Source of the DNA: Frankiales bacterium
GTDB taxonomy: Bacteria; Actinomycetota; Actinomycetes; Mycobacteriales; SCTD01
NCBI GenBank assembly: GCA_025352005.1
Contig: JANXUE010000101.1
Span: 1 to 41,195, forward strand
Reading direction: 5' to 3'
DNA: 41,195 nucleotides
Shown: in pieces, positions 9,322 to 18,209 of the stretch
How the letters are laid out: each line of letters starts with the position of its first letter
Position numbering within the stretch: the stretch's first letter is position 1
Translations under genes and position numbers: made by a program
Notes under the pieces: model-generated
The model's input: the letters and a program-made list of their open reading frames with translations, nothing else
Database searches by the model: none
What the model was told of the DNA's origin: nothing

Positions 9322-9864
9322 GTGATGCGCTCCCCCGGCCCTGGCGCAGACGCGGTGCGGCGTCGTGACCGCACCGTGCGGGTCGTCCACAGTCTGACCT
9401 TCCTGACGGGGGTCGCTGCCGTTTCCGGCACGGCCGGCCTGGCCTGGGCTGTCGCGCCGCACCCGCCCGCACCGCACCCGCCCGCACCGGGGGCCGTCGC
9501 CCGGAGTCGCGCAGGCTCGCACGTCCCCGCCACGGTCGTCCCTACTCTCGCAGCGCCCCACCGTGGCGTCGGTCCCCCGCCGGCGTCCCTCAGGACCCAC
9601 CGCAGCGGGACCGGCCACCGCCTGACGGCGCCCGGTCGACCTGTTCACGTCGCCTCGGTCCTTCGGACGACAGGGGCTCCCGAAGCCGCCGTCGGTACGC
9701 CCACCGGCCGAGTCGCACCGGTTCCTCCCGCCGTGCCCCTGCGCTCTGTCGCCCCGAGGCCGAGGACCAGACCGCCGGCCACCCCGACCGCCACCCCGAC
9801 GGTCACTCCGACCGCCACCGCGACGGCCACCCCCTCGCCCGTCGCCAGCTCAGGTGCCAGCTGA
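9322..9864 (+). CDS. Putative secreted/anchored Pro/Thr-rich hypothetical protein
   Basis: One TM-like segment (VVHSLTFLTGVAAVSGTAGLAWAV) followed by low-complexity PHPPAPHPPAP and PTATPTVTPTATATATP. Located between supported genes, but coding status is uncertain. Confidence 0.45.
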   Translation: MMRSPGPGADAVRRRDRTVRVVHSLTFLTGVAAVSGTAGLAWAVAPHPPAPHPPAPGAVARSRAGSHVPATVVPTLAAPHRGVGPPPASLRTHRSGTGHRLTAPGRPVHVASVLRTTGAPEAAVGTPTGRVAPVPPAVPLRSVAPRPRTRPPATPTATPTVTPTATATATPSPVASSGAS

Positions 9865-9872
9865 CCTGATCG

Positions 9873-11018
9873 TCAGGGTGTGCCGAACTCGGCGCGCAGG
9901 GACGGACCGTCCTCGTCCAGCAGCGGGGCCGCCGCGCGCCACCCCGCGTCAGGCCACGCCGACAGCTTCACCGGGTTGCCAGGGACGGGGACGCCCCCGG
10001 CGTCGACCACCATCTGCCGCACCGCCGACTGCTCCGAGCCGACCGCCTCCGCCACCCCGCTGATGGGTCCGCAGGGCACGCCCGCGGCCTCCAGGACGGT
10101 CAGCCAGTGCGCAGCCGGAGCGGTCCGCAGCGCACCCTCCAGCAGCCCCTTGAGCACCTCCCGGTCGCCATGGCGACCCACGTTCGTGGCAAACCGTGCG
10201 TCACGCAGGACCGCGGGCAGGCCGAGCGTCGTGCACAGGGCGCCGAACAGCAGGTCGTTGGCGGCGCAGATCGTGATGTCGCGGTCGGCGCAGGCGAAGG
10301 TGTCGAACGGCGCGATCGCGAAGTGGGCGTTGCCTATCCGGCCCGGGTCCACCCCTGTCGCGAGCCACGCGAGGGCAGCGCCTTCCAGAAGGGACACCGT
10401 CGCGTCGTACATCGCGACGTCCAGGTGGGTGCCACGGCCACTGCGCAGCGCGGCGCAGATCCCACCGAACGCATAGAGGCCGGCGGACAGGTCCGCGACG
10501 GGCGAGCCCGGCTTGATCGGCGGGCCGTCGGCCGAGCCGGTGATCGCCATGATGCCGCTCATCCCCTGTACGACGGCGTCGTAGGCGGGTCGCTGCGACC
10601 AGGGACCGGTATGCCCGAAGCCGCTGATCGAGCAGTAGACCAGCGACGGGTGCGCAGCGAGGACGGCGTCGGGGCCGAGACCGAGGCGTTGCATCACACC
10701 CGGTCGGAAGTTCTCCACCAGGACGTCAGCGCGCGCGATCAGCGCTCGGGCAACGGCGAGGTCGGCGGGCAAGCCCAGGTCGAGGGCGATCGACTCCTTC
10801 CCGTGGTTGACGCGCGCGAAGTACATCGAACGCTCGCCCAGGAAAGGCCCGTAGGCGCGCGAATCGTCCCCAATGTCTGGTTTCTCGACCTTGATCACGC
10901 GGGCCCCGAGGTCGGCGAGCATCACCGTCGCGAAGGGGCCGGCGAGGACCCGGGAGAAGTCGACGACGAGCAAACCCTCCAGCGGCCCGCGAACACTGTG
11001 TTTCGACACGCCGCACAT
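9873..11018 (-). CDS. CaiB/BaiF family CoA-transferase
   Basis: GPLEGLLVVDFSRVLAGPFATVMLADLGARVIKVEKPDIGDDSRAYGPF...NHGKESIALDLG...VLVENFRPGVMQRLGLGPD. Confidence 0.93.
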   Translation of the reverse strand: MCGVSKHSVRGPLEGLLVVDFSRVLAGPFATVMLADLGARVIKVEKPDIGDDSRAYGPFLGERSMYFARVNHGKESIALDLGLPADLAVARALIARADVLVENFRPGVMQRLGLGPDAVLAAHPSLVYCSISGFGHTGPWSQRPAYDAVVQGMSGIMAITGSADGPPIKPGSPVADLSAGLYAFGGICAALRSGRGTHLDVAMYDATVSLLEGAALAWLATGVDPGRIGNAHFAIAPFDTFACADRDITICAANDLLFGALCTTLGLPAVLRDARFATNVGRHGDREVLKGLLEGALRTAPAAHWLTVLEAAGVPCGPISGVAEAVGSEQSAVRQMVVDAGGVPVPGNPVKLSAWPDAGWRAAAPLLDEDGPSLRAEFGTP

Positions 11019-11066
11019 CCTGCCCCCAGTGGGAACGCGGGCCCGAAGTGTGGTGTTGTGTTGAGC

Positions 11067-11270
11067 GTGACCGGAACAGTGACACCCCTTGCCCCCGCCA
11101 CTTTGACCCCTGCCGACCGCTGCGATCGATGCGGCGCCCAAGCGCGTGTGCGCGTCGTCCTGGCCTCGGGTGACCTTGTCTTCTGTGCTCACCACGCCAA
11201 GGCCTACGAGGCCAAGCTCCGCGACACTGCCGTCGAGTGGGTCGACGAGCGCGCCCTCGTCCAGCCCTGA
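11067..11270 (+). CDS. DUF7455-type small Cys/His protein
   Basis: VTGTVTPLAPATLTPADRCDRCGAQARVRVVLASGDLVFCAHHAKAYEAKLRDTAVEWVDER. Confidence 0.8.
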   Translation: MTGTVTPLAPATLTPADRCDRCGAQARVRVVLASGDLVFCAHHAKAYEAKLRDTAVEWVDERALVQP

Positions 11271-11287
11271 CGGTCTCGCCCGTCAGG
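11266..11287. terminator. Hairpin between convergent genes
   Basis: CCTGACGG-TCTCGC-CCGTCAGG between the DUF7455-type gene (+) and the ABC ATPase (-). Confidence 0.45.
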
Positions 11288-12068
11288 CGGGTGTCGCCCG
11301 CGCCATCCAACGACCCCCAGATGTCGCGACCTGCAGCGGGATGCCGAAGGCCTGACTGAGCAGCCGCGCGGTGAGGACGTCGTCGATGGGCCCGGCGGCG
11401 ACCACCCGGCCGCGGGACAGCAGCATCGCGTGGGTGGTGCCGACCGGGATCTCCTCGACGTGGTGAGTGACGAGGACCGCCGGTGGGGCGTCAGGGGCGA
11501 TCCACAACCGGGAGAGCATCCGGAGCAGGGCTTCGCGCGCACCGAGGTCGAGGCCGGCGGCCGGCTCGTCGAGCAGGAGCAGCTCTGGGTCGGTCATCAG
11601 GGCCCTGGCGAGCAGCACCCGCTTGCGCTCACCTTCGGACAGCGACCCGAAGCGCCGCTGACTGAACGCACGCAGTCCCACCCGCGCCAGGAGCTCGACG
11701 GCGCGGTCGACGTCGGTGTCGTCGTACTCCTCCTTCCAGCGGCCGAGGACGCCGTGAGCAGCCGTGACCACCACGTCGACGGCCTTCTCCTGCGGAGGGA
11801 CGCGGTCGTTCAGCGCGGACGAGGTCAGGCCCACCCGGGTCCGCAACTCCCCGAGGTTGACCTCACCGAAGCGCTCGCCGAGCAGCGTGACCGAGCCGGA
11901 GGAGGGAAACAGCGACGCGCTCGCGACCGCCAGCAGTGTGGTCTTACCGGCCCCATTCGGGCCGAGCAGCACCCAGCGCTGCCGCTCCTCGACGGTCCAG
12001 TCGATGCCACTGAGCAGCGTGGCCCCGTCACGGACGACAGTGACACCGGACAGGGCGAGGACACTCAC
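11283..12068 (-). CDS. ABC transporter ATP-binding protein
   Basis: VLLGPNGAGKTTLLAVASASLFPSSGSVTLLGERFGEVN...SEGERKRVLLARALMTDPELLLLDEPAAGLD...VLVTHHVEEIP. Confidence 0.92.
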   Translation of the reverse strand: MSVLALSGVTVVRDGATLLSGIDWTVEERQRWVLLGPNGAGKTTLLAVASASLFPSSGSVTLLGERFGEVNLGELRTRVGLTSSALNDRVPPQEKAVDVVVTAAHGVLGRWKEEYDDTDVDRAVELLARVGLRAFSQRRFGSLSEGERKRVLLARALMTDPELLLLDEPAAGLDLGAREALLRMLSRLWIAPDAPPAVLVTHHVEEIPVGTTHAMLLSRGRVVAAGPIDDVLTARLLSQAFGIPLQVATSGGRWMARATPA

Positions 12069-12106
12069 TTCACCGACGCTACCCAGGCGTGGTGCAGGAT
12101 CGTGGG

Positions 12107-12946
12107 ATGGCCTACCGCTGCTTCGACGTCGACATCACCGACGGGGTCGCGCACGTGCGACTGTCCCGCCCGGACGAGCTCAACACGATGGTGCCCGCGT
12201 TCTGGTCCGAGCTCCCCGAGATCGTGACCGGCATCAGCGACTCCGGCAGCGCCCGGGTGGTCGTGATCTCCAGCACCGGCAAGCACTTCAGTGCCGGCAT
12301 GGACCTGTCGGTCTTCGGGGGCACCCACGACGCCGATGCCGAGGCCGGTCGGCGGCAGGCAAAAGTGCGCTCCACGGCCCGCCGGCTGCAGTGGTCGTTC
12401 ACGGCGCTGGAGAAGGCCCGCATGCCGGTGCTCGCAGCCGTGCAGGGCGGGTGCATCGGTGGCGCGGTCGACCTCGTGACGGCCGCGGACTGCCGCTACG
12501 CCAGCGCAGACGCGTTCTTCACCGTGATGGAGATCAACATCGGGATGACCGCCGACGTCGGCACCCTGCAGCGGCTCGGCAAGGTCATCCCCGAGGGGGT
12601 GGCCCGCGAGCTGGCCTACACCGGCCGGCGGATGAGTGCGGCCCGCGCGTTCCAGGTCGGCCTGGTGCAGGAGGTGTACGCCGACCACGAGTCCCTGCTC
12701 GCGGGCGTCCTCGGCACGGCCCGGGAGATCGCCTCGAAGTCGCCGCTCGCGATCTGGGGCACGAAGGTGGCGATGAACTTCGCCCGGGACCACCCGGTCG
12801 ACGCCGGGCTGGACCAGATCGCGACCTGGCAGGCCGGCATGTTCCAACCGGGCGACATGGTCGAGTCGTTCTCGGCGAAGGCCGAGAAGCGCGACCCGGT
12901 CTACCCGGACCTGCTTCCCGAGCCGACGGACGGTGCTGGTCTCTGA
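12107..12946 (+). CDS. Crotonase/enoyl-CoA hydratase family protein
   Basis: VAHVRLSRPDELNTMVPAFWSEL...GKHFSAGMDLSVF...AAVQGGCIGGAVDLVTAADCRYAS. Confidence 0.92.
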   Translation: MAYRCFDVDITDGVAHVRLSRPDELNTMVPAFWSELPEIVTGISDSGSARVVVISSTGKHFSAGMDLSVFGGTHDADAEAGRRQAKVRSTARRLQWSFTALEKARMPVLAAVQGGCIGGAVDLVTAADCRYASADAFFTVMEINIGMTADVGTLQRLGKVIPEGVARELAYTGRRMSAARAFQVGLVQEVYADHESLLAGVLGTAREIASKSPLAIWGTKVAMNFARDHPVDAGLDQIATWQAGMFQPGDMVESFSAKAEKRDPVYPDLLPEPTDGAGL

Positions 12947-12957
12947 GACGCCGGCCG

Positions 12958-14436
12958 CTAGCCTCGGCCGTGAAGGAGCTTCATCGCCTTGACGAGCAGG
13001 GCGTCGGTCCGACCGGTGCGCTGGAAGCTCATGAGCGCGACCGGCAGCGCGAACCGCTGCCGGGTAATGGCCTTCGCCCGGGTGAACTCGCGCAGCCCGT
13101 CATCGCCGTGGATGCGTCCGAAGCCGCTGTCGCCTGACCCACCGAACGGCAGCCCCGGCACCCCGGCGAAGGCCAGCACGCTGTTGACGCTGGTCATCCC
13201 CGAGCGCAGCTGCGTGGCGATCTCGACGCCGCGCCGCTTGCTGAAGACCGCCCCCGCCAGCCCGTACGACGTGGCGTTGGTGAGCGTGATCGCCTCCTCG
13301 ACGGAGGACACCTTCGTGACCGTCAGCGTCGGGCCGAACGTCTCCTCCTGGACGGCCAGGGAGTCCTCCGGCACGCCCGTCAGGATCGTCGGCTGGACAA
13401 GTGTGCCGTCGATCCCGCCGCCAGTGACGACGGTGCCGCCCCTGGCGACGGCGTCGGCGATGTGGGTGCGGATGACGTCGACCTGCGACGGCATCGTGAT
13501 GTTGCCGTAGGACCGTCCCGCCTCGATGGTCCTGGCCTTCTCGGTGAGGGCGGCCAGGAAGCCGTCGTACGCCTTCTCGGTGGCGTAGACGCGCTCGATA
13601 CCGATGCAGGTCTGACCGGCGTTGGCCATGCCGCCCCACAGCGCGGCGTCCGCGGCGGCCCGCAGGTCGGCGTCGTCGTCGACAATCATGCTGTCCTTGC
13701 CCCCGCACTCCATGAGGACCGGAACCAGGTTCTCGGCACAGGCGGCCATGACCTTCTTGCCGGTCCTGGCGCTGCCGGTGAACGCGATCTTGTCAACGCC
13801 GGCGCGGCACAGCGCCGACCCGGTCTCACCGAAGCCGGTGACGAGCTGGAGCACGTCGTGGCCCTCGGCGACCTCCGCGAAGGAGTCGACGAGCCACCTG
13901 CCGACAGCCGGGGTGTATTCGCTCGGCTTGAACACGACGGTGTTGCCGGCTGCCAGGGCGTAGGCGATCGAGCCCATCGGGGTGAAGACCGGGTAGTTCC
14001 ACGGGCCGATGACGCCGACCACCCCGAGCGGCTGGTACTCGAGCGAGGCGGCCTGGTTGGCCATCATCATTCCACTGGAGACCTTGCGGGCACCGAGCAC
14101 ACGGCGGGCGTTCTTCCCGGCCCAGGCAATGTGGTCGATGGCAAGGACCAGCTCGAGCTGCGCGTCCCCGATGGGCTTGCCGTTCTCCTTGTGCATGACC
14201 TCGGCGAGCTCCGGCAGCCGGGTGGCGAGGATGGCCTTCCAGGCGTCGAGCTTGTCCTTGCGGCCGGAGAAGCCGAGCCCCTGCCACCAGGCGCCGGCCG
14301 ACCGGGCGCGCGTCACGGCGGCTTCGACCTCGGCGGCGTCCTGCTCCGGGAAGCTGGCGTACACCGCTCCGGTGGCCGGCTCGAAGGAGTCGAAGGTGGG
14401 CGTGGCTGCGGCGACGCGCTCGACAGCTTGGGTCAC
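12958..14436 (-). CDS. Aldehyde dehydrogenase, succinate-semialdehyde dehydrogenase type
   Basis: GVIGPWNYPVFTPMGSIAYALAAGNTVVFKPSEYTP...KIAFTGSARTGKKVMAACAENLVPVLMECGGKDSMIVDDDAD...NAGQTCIGIERVY. Confidence 0.9.
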   Translation of the reverse strand: MTQAVERVAAATPTFDSFEPATGAVYASFPEQDAAEVEAAVTRARSAGAWWQGLGFSGRKDKLDAWKAILATRLPELAEVMHKENGKPIGDAQLELVLAIDHIAWAGKNARRVLGARKVSSGMMMANQAASLEYQPLGVVGVIGPWNYPVFTPMGSIAYALAAGNTVVFKPSEYTPAVGRWLVDSFAEVAEGHDVLQLVTGFGETGSALCRAGVDKIAFTGSARTGKKVMAACAENLVPVLMECGGKDSMIVDDDADLRAAADAALWGGMANAGQTCIGIERVYATEKAYDGFLAALTEKARTIEAGRSYGNITMPSQVDVIRTHIADAVARGGTVVTGGGIDGTLVQPTILTGVPEDSLAVQEETFGPTLTVTKVSSVEEAITLTNATSYGLAGAVFSKRRGVEIATQLRSGMTSVNSVLAFAGVPGLPFGGSGDSGFGRIHGDDGLREFTRAKAITRQRFALPVALMSFQRTGRTDALLVKAMKLLHGRG

Positions 14437-14517
14437 GGTGGCTCCTCGTAGGTCGTCTGTGACTTCACGGTACGCGTTGCGGAGGCGTCTTCGGTGCAGA
14501 GGCCTCACACTAAGAGG

Positions 14518-14832
14518 GTGACCGTCGACAAGCACACCGTCGTGACGACGGCCCGGCTTTCCGGGACTCAGGACCGTCAGCTGCGCCAGCGTCGCTACCT
14601 GATGACCCAGCTCGCCCGGGTGTCCTGCTTCGTTCTCGCCGTGGCGCTACCGGTGCCGCTGTGGGCCAAGCTGATCTTCATCGTCGGCGCCTTCACCCTG
14701 CCGTGGCTCGGCGTCGTCGCGGCCAACGCCGGACCAACGGTGCAGCGCGACCGCAGCAACGCCATCGTCGACCGTCCCGATGAACCACTGCGGATCGCCC
14801 TCGAGCCCGGCCGGACGATCGACCAGGACTGA
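14518..14832 (+). CDS. DUF3099 domain-containing membrane protein
   Basis: RQLRQRRYLMTQLARVSCFVLAVALPVPLWAKLIFIVGAFTLPWLGVVAANAGP. GTG start at 14518. Confidence 0.82.
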   Translation: MTVDKHTVVTTARLSGTQDRQLRQRRYLMTQLARVSCFVLAVALPVPLWAKLIFIVGAFTLPWLGVVAANAGPTVQRDRSNAIVDRPDEPLRIALEPGRTIDQD

Positions 14833-15543
14833 CTGTTCGCGCGCCTTCCAGAAGGCGTCGGCCCAGACCCGATGCCCCCTGTCGTTGGGGTGGAACCAGT
14901 CCGCGGCGAACTGCGTGAGCATCGCCGTCCAGCCCTGCGCGCGTTGCGCCTCGTGCACGGGTACGACGACCAGCCCGTGGCTGGCCGCTTCCCGGGCGAG
15001 GACCGCCGACGCCTCCCGGGCGTGTGCCTCCCAGCGTCCGTGCATGAAGTAGGGCACGTCGGCAAGGAGCGTCCCCGCGGGCAGCGCCGACGTCAGTGCG
15101 GCGGCCTCCCGCGCAAAGCGGGACGCGTCGTACCCGCCCATGTCGTTGGCTCCGACGTCGACGGTCACCAGGTCGGGCCGCAGCGCGGCGAGCGCCGGGA
15201 TCTGGGTGGCGAGGACGTCGCGCACGCGGGCGCCTGACACGCTGAGGTTGACGACCTGCACCGGCCGCCCCGTCGAGACCTCCAGGCGCGCGGCCAGCAG
15301 GCCTACGTAGCCGCTCTCGGGAGAGCTCGCACCGATCCCCTGCGCGAGCGAGTCACCCAGGGCCACATAGAGCAGGCCACCGGGCTGGCCATGGGGGTGG
15401 GACCAGAAGGCGCGATGGCTCTCGACCGAGGCCTTCAGTCTGGACGCTCTGACAACCCACACCGCCGCGAGCACCAACGCGGTGGCGGTGACGGCGCTGC
15501 TGAGGATCAGGACGTTGCGGTTCACTCGCCGGAAGACACCCAC
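14647..15543 (-). CDS. SGNH/GDSL-type hydrolase, membrane anchored
   Basis: N-terminal TM; VALGDSLAQGIGAS (block I), VDVGANDMGG, DWFHPNDRGH (DxxH). The C-terminal ~60 codons lie antisense to the DUF3099 gene. Confidence 0.85.
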   Translation of the reverse strand: MGVFRRVNRNVLILSSAVTATALVLAAVWVVRASRLKASVESHRAFWSHPHGQPGGLLYVALGDSLAQGIGASSPESGYVGLLAARLEVSTGRPVQVVNLSVSGARVRDVLATQIPALAALRPDLVTVDVGANDMGGYDASRFAREAAALTSALPAGTLLADVPYFMHGRWEAHAREASAVLAREAASHGLVVVPVHEAQRAQGWTAMLTQFAADWFHPNDRGHRVWADAFWKAREQSVLVDRPAGLEGDPQWFIGTVDDGVAAVALHRWSGVGRDDAEPRQGEGADDEDQLGPQRHR

Positions 15544-15642
15544 TTCGTCGCAGAAACCGCCGTCGTGGCGAACTGGTCACCCATCACGATCGTTCAGCCT
15601 CCCGAGGTTCGGGCTGCATCGGCGACAACCCCTTGTGAGGGA

Positions 15643-15662
15643 CAGCCTGTCGAAACAGGCTG
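15643..15662. other. Perfect 8-bp stem, 4-nt loop hairpin in a divergent intergenic region
   Basis: CAGCCTGT-CGAA-ACAGGCTG between the SGNH hydrolase (-) and HhH-GPD (+) genes. Confidence 0.55.
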
Positions 15663-15771
15663 CGGTCCGGTAGGGCTGAAGGTCCCGGAAGGGCAATCCT
15701 CCTGCCTGCCCTGACGGCCCGACGCGCTGACGAGAAGGCAGGCCTTGGCCGGGAAGTGACAGGCTGACCAC

Positions 15772-16368
15772 ATGGCTGACCACGACCTCCACCTGGCGCA
15801 GGATCCCGACGCCGATGCGCTGCTGAGCCGCGACCCCCTCGCCCTGCTGACAGGGATGCTGCTGGACCAGCAGATCCCCATGGAGAAGGCCTTTCGAGGA
15901 CCGTATGACCTCCGGACGCGGCTCGGGCACGACCTGGACGCGGCCGAGATCGCCGAGCTCGACACCCTCGGGGAGCTGTTCGCGACGCCGCCGGCGATCC
16001 ACCGCTTCCCGGGGTCGATGGCCGGCCGGGTGCAGCAGCTGTGCCGCTACCTGGTCGAGCACTACGACGGCAAGGCGCAGAACGTCTGGGCGGACGTCAC
16101 GACCGGTGGCGAGCTGCTGGAGCGCCTCAAGGAGTTGCCCGGGTTCGGCGACCAAAAAGCCCGGATCTTTCTGGCACTGCTCGGCAAGCAGCGCGGCGTA
16201 CAGCCCGAGGGGTGGCGCGAGGCCGCCGGTGCCTACGGCGACGAGGGCGCCCTGCGCAGCGTTGCGGACGTGGTCAGCAAGCAGACACTGCTGGAGGTGC
16301 GCGCGTACAAGCAGCAGGTCAAGGCCGCTGCCAAGCAGGCCGCGCCGAAGGTCCCAGGCACGTCCTGA
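15772..16368 (+). CDS. HhH-GPD-type base excision DNA repair family protein
   Basis: LLTGMLLDQQIPMEKAFRGPYDLRTRLG...LERLKELPGFGDQKARIFLALLGKQRGVQPEGWREAAGAYG (HhH motif). Confidence 0.88.
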   Translation: MADHDLHLAQDPDADALLSRDPLALLTGMLLDQQIPMEKAFRGPYDLRTRLGHDLDAAEIAELDTLGELFATPPAIHRFPGSMAGRVQQLCRYLVEHYDGKAQNVWADVTTGGELLERLKELPGFGDQKARIFLALLGKQRGVQPEGWREAAGAYGDEGALRSVADVVSKQTLLEVRAYKQQVKAAAKQAAPKVPGTS

Positions 16369-16419
16369 GGCAGATCCTGACCAGCAGGGGTAGGGCAGCC
16401 GCTCTGCGAGAATGGCTGC

Positions 16420-18165
16420 ATGGATCCGGCGAACGACCCTGAGGACAGCGGCACCTTCGCTGACCTCGCACTGCGACCTGAGCTGGTGGCGGTACTCAGC
16501 GACCTCGGTTACGAGGAGCCCACCCCGATCCAGCGCGCGGCCATCCCGCCGCTGCTCGAAGGCCGTGACCTCGTCGGCCAGGCCGCCACCGGCACCGGCA
16601 AGACGGCCGCCTTCGCCCTCCCGATGCTCCACCAGCTTCCGACAGGCGACCGCGGCCGCTCTCCCTCCGGGCTGGTCCTGGCGCCGACCCGCGAGCTCGC
16701 CGTGCAGGTTGCCGAAGCCGTCTCGCGCTACGGCACGACGCTCGGAGCGCGCGTCCTGGCGGTGTACGGCGGACAGCCCATCACCCCGCAGCTCAAGGTC
16801 CTCCAGCGCGGCGTCGACGTCGTCGTCGGCACCCCGGGCCGGGTGCTCGACCACCTCCACCGCGGGTCGCTGAAGCTCGACCAGCTCAAGGTCGTCGTGC
16901 TCGACGAGGCCGACGAGATGTTCGACATGGGCTTTGCCGAAGAGCTCGACGCGATCCTCGCTGCCCTACCGGACAAGCGGCAGACGGTGCTGTTCTCGGC
17001 CACGATGCCGCCCAAGATCGCCAAGATGGCGCGCAAGCACCAGACCGATCCCGTGCAGATCGCCGTCAAGGGCGAGAAGGCGCCCGCGGGTGAGGCGCCG
17101 AAGGTCAGCCAGACCGGCCACATCGTGATGCGCGTCGACAAGCCTGCGGCGCTGGCCCGGGTGCTGGACATCCACCAGCCCTCGTCCGCGCTCGTCTTCT
17201 GCCGGACCCGCGAGGAGGTCGACAGCCTGACGGAGGCGCTGAAGACCCGCGGCTACCGGGCGGAGCCGCTGCACGGCGGGATGAGCCAGGAGCAGCGTGA
17301 CCGTGTCATGAACCGGCTCCGCAACCAGACCGCCGACCTGCTGGTCGCGACCGACGTCGCCGCCCGCGGCCTCGACGTCGACCACCTGACGCACGTCGTC
17401 AACTACAACGTCCCCGCAGCCCCCGAGTCCTACGTCCACCGCATCGGCCGCGTTGGCCGGGCCGGCCGCGAGGGGGTGGCCATCACCCTGGCCGAGCCGC
17501 GGGAACGCCGGATGCTCGAGGCCATCGAGCACCTCACGGGCACCAAGATCACCTTCAGCAAGGTGCCGAGCCTCGCCGACCTGATGGCGTCCCGCCTGGC
17601 CGTGACCAGGGCCGCCCTGGTCGAGGTCCTCGAGGGCGGCGACATCACCGGCGTGCAGCCGATGGTGACCGACCTGCTCGCCAGTTACTCCCCCGAGCAG
17701 CTGGCCCTCGCAGCTGCGGCCCTGGCCCACCGGGCACAGGCCCCGGCCGACGACGGCGACATCCCCGACGCCTCCCATCGCCCCCCGCGGGCCCTTCGCG
17801 ACGATGCCCCCCGCACCAGCACCCCCGGGACGACGAAGCACACCGGCCCCGCGGGGATCGGTTCGGGTTCGCGAGGCGGCGCCCACCAACGCACCGGGCC
17901 GCCCGAGCGCAAGCCGGCCAAGGAAGGCATGGCCAAGCTCTACATCGGCGCTGGCCGGGCGGCGAGCGTGCGCCCGCAGGACCTGGTCGGGGCGATCGCC
18001 GGGGAGAGCCACCTGACCGGCAAGCAGATCGGCAGCATCGAGATCACCGAGCGGTTCTCCCTCGTCGAGGTCCCAGAGTCAGAGATCGACGCGGTCATCA
18101 AGGCGCTGCGCTCCAGCGTCATCAAGGGCCGCAAGGCGATCATCCGGCGCGACCGCGACACCTGA
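16420..18165 (+). CDS. DEAD/DEAH-box RNA helicase with DbpA-like C-terminal RNA-binding domain
   Basis: Q motif, AATGTGKTAAF, VLDEADEMFDMGF, SAT, HRIGRVGRAGR. C-terminus KLYIGAGRAASVRPQDLVGAIAGESHLTGKQIGSIEITERFSLVEVP. Confidence 0.93.
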   Translation: MDPANDPEDSGTFADLALRPELVAVLSDLGYEEPTPIQRAAIPPLLEGRDLVGQAATGTGKTAAFALPMLHQLPTGDRGRSPSGLVLAPTRELAVQVAEAVSRYGTTLGARVLAVYGGQPITPQLKVLQRGVDVVVGTPGRVLDHLHRGSLKLDQLKVVVLDEADEMFDMGFAEELDAILAALPDKRQTVLFSATMPPKIAKMARKHQTDPVQIAVKGEKAPAGEAPKVSQTGHIVMRVDKPAALARVLDIHQPSSALVFCRTREEVDSLTEALKTRGYRAEPLHGGMSQEQRDRVMNRLRNQTADLLVATDVAARGLDVDHLTHVVNYNVPAAPESYVHRIGRVGRAGREGVAITLAEPRERRMLEAIEHLTGTKITFSKVPSLADLMASRLAVTRAALVEVLEGGDITGVQPMVTDLLASYSPEQLALAAAALAHRAQAPADDGDIPDASHRPPRALRDDAPRTSTPGTTKHTGPAGIGSGSRGGAHQRTGPPERKPAKEGMAKLYIGAGRAASVRPQDLVGAIAGESHLTGKQIGSIEITERFSLVEVPESEIDAVIKALRSSVIKGRKAIIRRDRDT

Positions 18166-18173
18166 CTCATCAC

Positions 18174-18203
18174 TTGCAAGACGGACGTACGGTTTGCTAC
18201 TGT
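18174..18203 (+). promoter_or_regulatory. Candidate sigma70-type promoter for the acnR-acnA operon
   Basis: TTGCAA (18174-18179) - N18 - TACTGT (18198-18203). Predicted TSS falls on or near the ATG at 18210. Confidence 0.45.
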
Positions 18204-18209
18204 CTGCTC

